NCBI GenBank assembly: GCA_937890765.1
Contig: CALADQ010000014.1
Coordinates: 1 to 24,748 of the forward strand
Origin: an uncultured Candidatus Neoarthromitus sp.
Lineage (GTDB): Bacteria; Bacillota; Clostridia; Clostridiales; Clostridiaceae
Length of the DNA: 24,748 nucleotides
Reading direction: 5' to 3'
Position numbers and translations under genes: made by a program. The notes under the pieces were generated by a model that saw only the letters and a list, made by a program, of their open reading frames with translations, did not search any database and was not told where the DNA came from. Positions 22,177-24,748 of this stretch are shown here, piece by piece (position 1 is the stretch's first letter; the number at the start of each line of letters is the position of its first letter).

Positions 22177-23469
22177 TTACTCTCTTTCCTCTTCCCTATA
22201 TTGCTTATCAAGTGCAACTATAAAAGGATAATAAATTAAAGTTGAAACTATTATAACAACTATTTGCACAACTACACCTTGCCATCCACTAACTAAAAAT
22301 CCACTAAATAAAGGAGGCGTAGGCCATGGAGCAATTACTCCATTAAAAGGTTTCATAAATCCTATTAATATGGAAGCATATGTAATTGCAACAGAAATAA
22401 TAGGAGCTAAAGTTACTGGTATTAACATAAGTGGATTCATTATTATTGGCAAACCAAAAACTATAGGCTCATTTATATTAAAAATAGCTGGAACAGTACT
22501 TAACTTACTCATCATCTTCATTCTTTGAGATTTTGCAACAATTATCATAGCTATAACAAGACCAATTGTCATTCCAGCCCCACCTATTGTAGCAAATTGA
22601 TCTATCATTTGTATAGTTCCTATTTTCCCATTTTCTAAAGTCAAAATACCTTGTTTAAACAATTCAAAATTTTCAATAGAATTAGCATTTAACAGAGGAT
22701 TAATTATTGAATTTACAACTGTTGGATGAATACCGAACCACCATAAAAGTCCGTTTAACCCCGCTACTATAATTATTGCTATAGGCGTTGCACTCAAACC
22801 TTGCAAAGGAACCTGGAGAACATCATATATAAAATCGTGCATCGATTTTCCAAGAGATAAAAATATTCCATTTAAAAGTAAAGAAAATGCAACAACAACA
22901 ATTCCTGGTATAAGAGAAGCGAAAGATTTATAAACCATAGGAGGAACATTTTTAGGTAATTTAATTGTTAGATCTTTCTTAACTACAAATCTGTATATTT
23001 CAGTAGAGGTTATGCTCATAATTATCGCCGTAATAACTCCTTTAGTTCCTAACCAGACCATAGGTATAGTTTTATTTAAAATTTCCCCTGATTCAGTTAT
23101 TGCAAACTTAGGAGTTATAATAATGTAAGAAACTAAAGAAATCACCATAACGCATAAAGGATCGTCCATTTTAGATATTTCTGCCAACTTATACGCTAAA
23201 GTTCCAGCAAGCATTAATCCCATCATATCAAAAGTTGCTCTATATGCTGGAGATAAAAAGTCGCCCCAATTTTCTCCAAATATTTTCATCATAAAGTTCC
23301 CATAACCATTAATAGGAAAATCGGTTATTAAAAGAAAAATTGAAGCAATTATTGTAAGAGGCATTATAACCATAAAACCAGCTTTCAATGCCCTAATGTA
23401 TCTTAATGAAGCAAATTTTGAAACTCCTGGAACCATTTTATTTTCAATAAAAGATGTAATAAATTTCAT
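22177..23469 (-). CDS. PTS lactose/cellobiose-type EIIC permease
   Basis: The protein has 430 residues with about ten membrane segments, and is of the lactose/cellobiose (CelB/LacE-C) class. The conserved signature FNINEPIVFGLPI marks the substrate-binding part. The tail is polar (REEERE). No fused or adjacent EIIA or EIIB gene is present, so these would have to come from elsewhere in the genome. GGAGG lies 7 bases before the ATG. It is the first gene of the operon and is preceded by an extended -10 promoter and by palindromes. The sugar is probably a beta-linked disaccharide or a derivative, but the substrate cannot be read from the sequence. Confidence 0.92.
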   Translation of the reverse strand: MKFITSFIENKMVPGVSKFASLRYIRALKAGFMVIMPLTIIASIFLLITDFPINGYGNFMMKIFGENWGDFLSPAYRATFDMMGLMLAGTLAYKLAEISKMDDPLCVMVISLVSYIIITPKFAITESGEILNKTIPMVWLGTKGVITAIIMSITSTEIYRFVVKKDLTIKLPKNVPPMVYKSFASLIPGIVVVAFSLLLNGIFLSLGKSMHDFIYDVLQVPLQGLSATPIAIIIVAGLNGLLWWFGIHPTVVNSIINPLLNANSIENFELFKQGILTLENGKIGTIQMIDQFATIGGAGMTIGLVIAMIIVAKSQRMKMMSKLSTVPAIFNINEPIVFGLPIIMNPLMLIPVTLAPIISVAITYASILIGFMKPFNGVIAPWPTPPLFSGFLVSGWQGVVVQIVVIIVSTLIYYPFIVALDKQYREEERE

Positions 23470-23500
23470 TTGATACCTCCAAATAACGTTTTCAAAAAAA

Positions 23501-23509
23501 ATTATAGCA
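23501..23509 (-). promoter_or_regulatory. Extended -10 promoter of the PTS operon
   Basis: On the minus strand TGCTATAAT (23509-23501) is a perfect extended -10. No good -35 is seen, as is common with this type. It lies about 32 bases before the EIIC ATG. Confidence 0.55.
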
Positions 23510-23532
23510 ATTTAAATTTAAATCTTCCATTC

Positions 23533-23566
23533 CCATATATGGTAAATTTACCAGAAAAATTTTTCT
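23533..23566. promoter_or_regulatory. Run of three palindromes upstream of the PTS promoter
   Basis: CCATATATGG (23533-23542), TGGTAAATTTACCA (23540-23553) and AGAAAAATTTTTCT (23553-23566) are each perfect palindromes and abut or overlap. They lie at about -30 to -65 relative to the -10. They are candidate operators for the RpiR-family regulator encoded in the operon. Confidence 0.45.
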
Positions 23567-23579
23567 AATAAAAATTTAA

Positions 23580-23602
23580 GGTGTAGAAATTTCTTCCACA
23601 CC
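23580..23602 (-). terminator. Terminator of the holin gene
   Basis: GGTGT (23580-23584) pairs with ACACC (23598-23602), with an inner AGAA/TTCT stem. On the minus strand TTAAATTTTTATT follows. It lies about 20 bases after the holin stop at 23624. Confidence 0.65.
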
Positions 23603-23623
23603 CATCTAAATTTTAAATTGTAT

Positions 23624-24064
23624 TTATTTCTTTCCATTTATAAAATTTTTAAATGACTCTACAAACCTAATAATAACTTGCGGAATGTCAACTCCTGCAA
23701 GTTTAGAATTCTCAATTATTGATATTAATTCGTTAATCATAAAAGTAACTACAGCAGTTTGTTTTATATATATATACTCAAATCCGCCTTGTAAAATAAA
23801 ATTATCCATTAACGCACTTACACCAACTAATAAAAGTATTGTAATTTTTCTAACTATTCCACTGTATCCAACCTTGCTCGAAAGTTTTCCATTTCCATGT
23901 TTTGAATTTCCTTTAATAGCTAAAGCCAGCCCCAAAATATAATCTATCACCATAACCAAAAGTAAAGTTTTAGTTGAAAAATCAATTCCAATAAAATAAC
24001 ACAAAAACGAAACAAACATTAGTATTAAAACTAACAAAATAATTTTTTTAAAATTGTTCTTCAT
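23624..24064 (-). CDS. Phage-type holin (toxin-secretion/lysis holin family)
   Basis: The protein has 146 residues. Two short hydrophobic hairpins lie near residues 7-26 and 32-50, with a third pair near 68-110. The family hallmarks are DYILGLALAIKG, a short basic loop, then KLSSKVGYSGIVRKITILLLVGVSALMD (read in two pieces), FMINELISIIENSKLAGVDIP at the end. This matches the holin family of TcdE and many clostridial prophages. Holins form membrane holes that release endolysins or toxins. No endolysin or other phage gene is visible in the window. The ATG has GGAAGG 8 bases upstream. The terminator at 24141-24164 lies upstream of it. Confidence 0.85.
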   Translation of the reverse strand: MKNNFKKIILLVLILMFVSFLCYFIGIDFSTKTLLLVMVIDYILGLALAIKGNSKHGNGKLSSKVGYSGIVRKITILLLVGVSALMDNFILQGGFEYIYIKQTAVVTFMINELISIIENSKLAGVDIPQVIIRFVESFKNFINGKK

Positions 24065-24140
24065 ATTGTTTACCTTCCCATTCTCCTTCTTAAATTTTTA
24101 AAAATCTCAAATGGAACTCTTTAGTTAAATGAGTTTTAAA

Positions 24141-24164
24141 AAAGGAGGATTTAACTCCTCCTTT
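24141..24164 (-). terminator. Terminator between the holin gene and the right-hand non-coding region
   Basis: AAAGGAGGA (24141-24149) pairs with TCCTCCTTT (24156-24164) over a 6-base loop. On the minus strand T6 follows. It would end a minus-strand transcript from the right, separating it from the holin gene. Confidence 0.8.
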
Positions 24165-24400
24165 AATATATTATTTTTTAAATAAAAATCTCACTTAAAT
24201 AAATTTCACAAATAAACAAAACTATAAAACAAAACAACCTATTATTTCAACATGGTGAGTTTATCCCAATCAAGAATTTTATAAGCATTTATCATAACTT
24301 ACAATCACGTATTGTATAAATTAAGATAATTTTCAAACGAAACTAAAACACTTATAAACCTTTATAATATCTTATAGCAATTTATAATAGATTACTTAAT

Positions 24401-24426
24401 GTTGGCAACCAGTAGGCATTGCCAAC
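24401..24426. repeat. 8-bp inverted repeat GTTGGCAA/TTGCCAAC
   Basis: The arms are 24401-24408 and 24419-24426, with a 10-base loop. It directly precedes a second hairpin at 24429-24454. Confidence 0.6.
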
Positions 24427-24428
24427 GT

Positions 24429-24454
24429 AAAAAAGAGAGCATAAGCTCTCTTTT
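24429..24454 (-). terminator. Terminator of a minus-strand transcript from the right
   Basis: AAAAGAGAGC (24431-24440) pairs with GCTCTCTTTT (24445-24454) over ATAA. On the minus strand T6 follows; on the plus strand only T4. Confidence 0.75.
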
Positions 24455-24501
24455 AATGTGCACAAAAATCCAATTTTTCAAGACTATTTTTGAACTTGAA
24501 T

Positions 24502-24571
24502 TTGATGTAGAATAAAGATGTTATTTCTTAATTCTAATTTTAAGAGCTCCTTTATTTTTATTCTACATTGA
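24502..24571 (+). other. Long nested hairpin, candidate structured RNA
   Basis: Bases 24502-24520 pair with 24553-24571 over 19 bp (including several G-U pairs; the perfect core is ATGTAGAATAAA, 24505-24516, with 24557-24568). Inside, TCTTAA (24526-24531) pairs with TTAAGA (24540-24545). A plus-strand terminator starts 14 bases further on. No open frame is found in it. Confidence 0.5.
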
Positions 24572-24584
24572 TGTTCTTTCTGAG

Positions 24585-24611
24585 AAGCACCTCTTAATGA
24601 GGTGCTTTTTT
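24585..24611 (+). terminator. Plus-strand terminator
   Basis: AAGCACCTC (24585-24593) pairs with GAGGTGCTT (24599-24607) over TTAAT; T6 follows on plus only. The transcript it ends would contain the nested hairpin at 24502-24571. Confidence 0.82.
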
Positions 24612-24617
24612 GTGACT

Positions 24618-24644
24618 AAAAAAGCCGTGGTGTTAAGTGCGGCT
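24618..24644 (-). terminator. Terminator of the right-edge gene
   Basis: AGCCG (24623-24627) pairs with CGGCT (24640-24644). T6 follows on the minus strand. It lies 37 bases after the stop of the partial gene. Confidence 0.65.
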
Positions 24645-24680
24645 CTTTTAATATGAAATATACTTTACATAACGTAATTA

Positions 24681-24748
24681 TCATTTAAGCAATATATACT
24701 TTTCTTCAAATTCTAGGCTCTCTCCCATTGCCTTTAACATATCACCGT
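24681..24748 (-). CDS. C-terminal 21 residues of an unidentified gene (5' part outside window)
   Basis: From the right edge a frame reads GDMLKAMGESLEFEEKYILL, then K and TGA at 24681-24683. It looks like a protein C-terminus (helical, charged) and is followed by a terminator. It is too short to assign a family. Confidence 0.5.
   Translation of the reverse strand, partial: GDMLKAMGESLEFEEKYILLK

Larger units (their letters stand above)
24065..24680. other. Gene-poor stretch, 616 bases
   Basis: I find no protein gene here with both a ribosome site and a plausible product. A 17-codon minus-strand frame (24242-24295) and other frames under 30 codons have no ribosome site. The stretch holds terminators at 24141, 24429, 24585 and 24618 and hairpins at 24401 and 24502. 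A minus-strand extended -10 (TGCTATAAG, near 24372-24380) could start a short transcript ending at 24141. I see no tRNA. Confidence 0.6.

Noticed and set aside
24242..24295. Small minus-strand peptide of 17 residues
   Set aside because: It has no ribosome site, a stop lies just upstream, and the product matches nothing I know.
24165..24680. tRNA or CRISPR array
   Set aside because: No cloverleaf with a TTCGA-type loop and no regularly spaced repeats were found.
23624..24748. Prophage in the right-hand part
   Set aside because: Only the holin is phage-like; no integrase, portal, tail or endolysin sequence is visible.

Overview
The window is strongly AT-rich and reads like a chromosome segment of a low-GC, clostridia-type Firmicute. 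The evidence is a DUF1540 spore-type protein, a YitT transporter, a HelD helicase, a UvrD-free signal peptidase locus, a PTS operon, GGAGG-type ribosome sites and many TTG/GTG starts. A segmented-filamentous-bacterium-like (Arthromitus/Savagella) or related clostridial genome would fit, but I cannot prove the genus. TGA is a normal stop here (for example in the genes ending at 815, 2312 and 9005) and TGG encodes Trp, so the standard bacterial code applies.

Layout. 1-549: 5' part of a type I restriction specificity gene, running off the left edge. 815-4116: a membrane-fusion (HlyD/MacA-type) adaptor, a DUF11-like protein of unknown role and a YitT transporter, all on the minus strand. 4280-5341: a two-copy DUF1540 protein and a secreted NTF2-like protein on the plus strand. 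5372-5731: a complete ArsC/Spx-family frame interrupted only by an in-frame TGA at the catalytic-Cys position; it is probably a selenoprotein. 5822-6553 and 6783-7715: a divergent pair, an RsiV-like secreted ectodomain and an RsgI-type membrane protein that appears fused to a sigma-I C-terminal domain. 7765-9005: rluF and ispF. 9035-12841 (minus): lysA, an SGNH-type protein and an M18 aminopeptidase. 12983-15187 (plus): a CDF metal exporter and a decayed two-half P-loop ATPase. 15193-19619 (minus): a large acidic protein, signal peptidase I and HelD. 19801-23469 (minus): PTS EIIC, RpiR regulator, PatB/MalY C-S lyase and RidA. 23624-24064: a holin. 24065-24680 has no convincing protein gene but several hairpins. 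A 21-residue C-terminal gene fragment occupies the right edge.

How genes work together. The clearest functional unit is the PTS-rpiR-patB-ridA operon: the C-S lyase releases 2-aminoacrylate, which RidA hydrolyses, and the RpiR protein probably senses the imported sugar phosphate. Strong palindromes lie just upstream of its promoter. Convergent genes share bidirectional terminators at 5340-5381, 8991-9034 and 15170-15207, several overlapping stop codons.

The most interesting items are the putative selenocysteine ArsC/Spx protein with a SECIS-like hairpin, the sigma-I-C/RsgI fusion next to an RsiV-like receptor domain, the ATPase that has lost both Walker A motifs, and a 19-bp RNA-like helix followed by a terminator at 24502-24611. 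All family calls come from reading the sequence by eye; no search was run.
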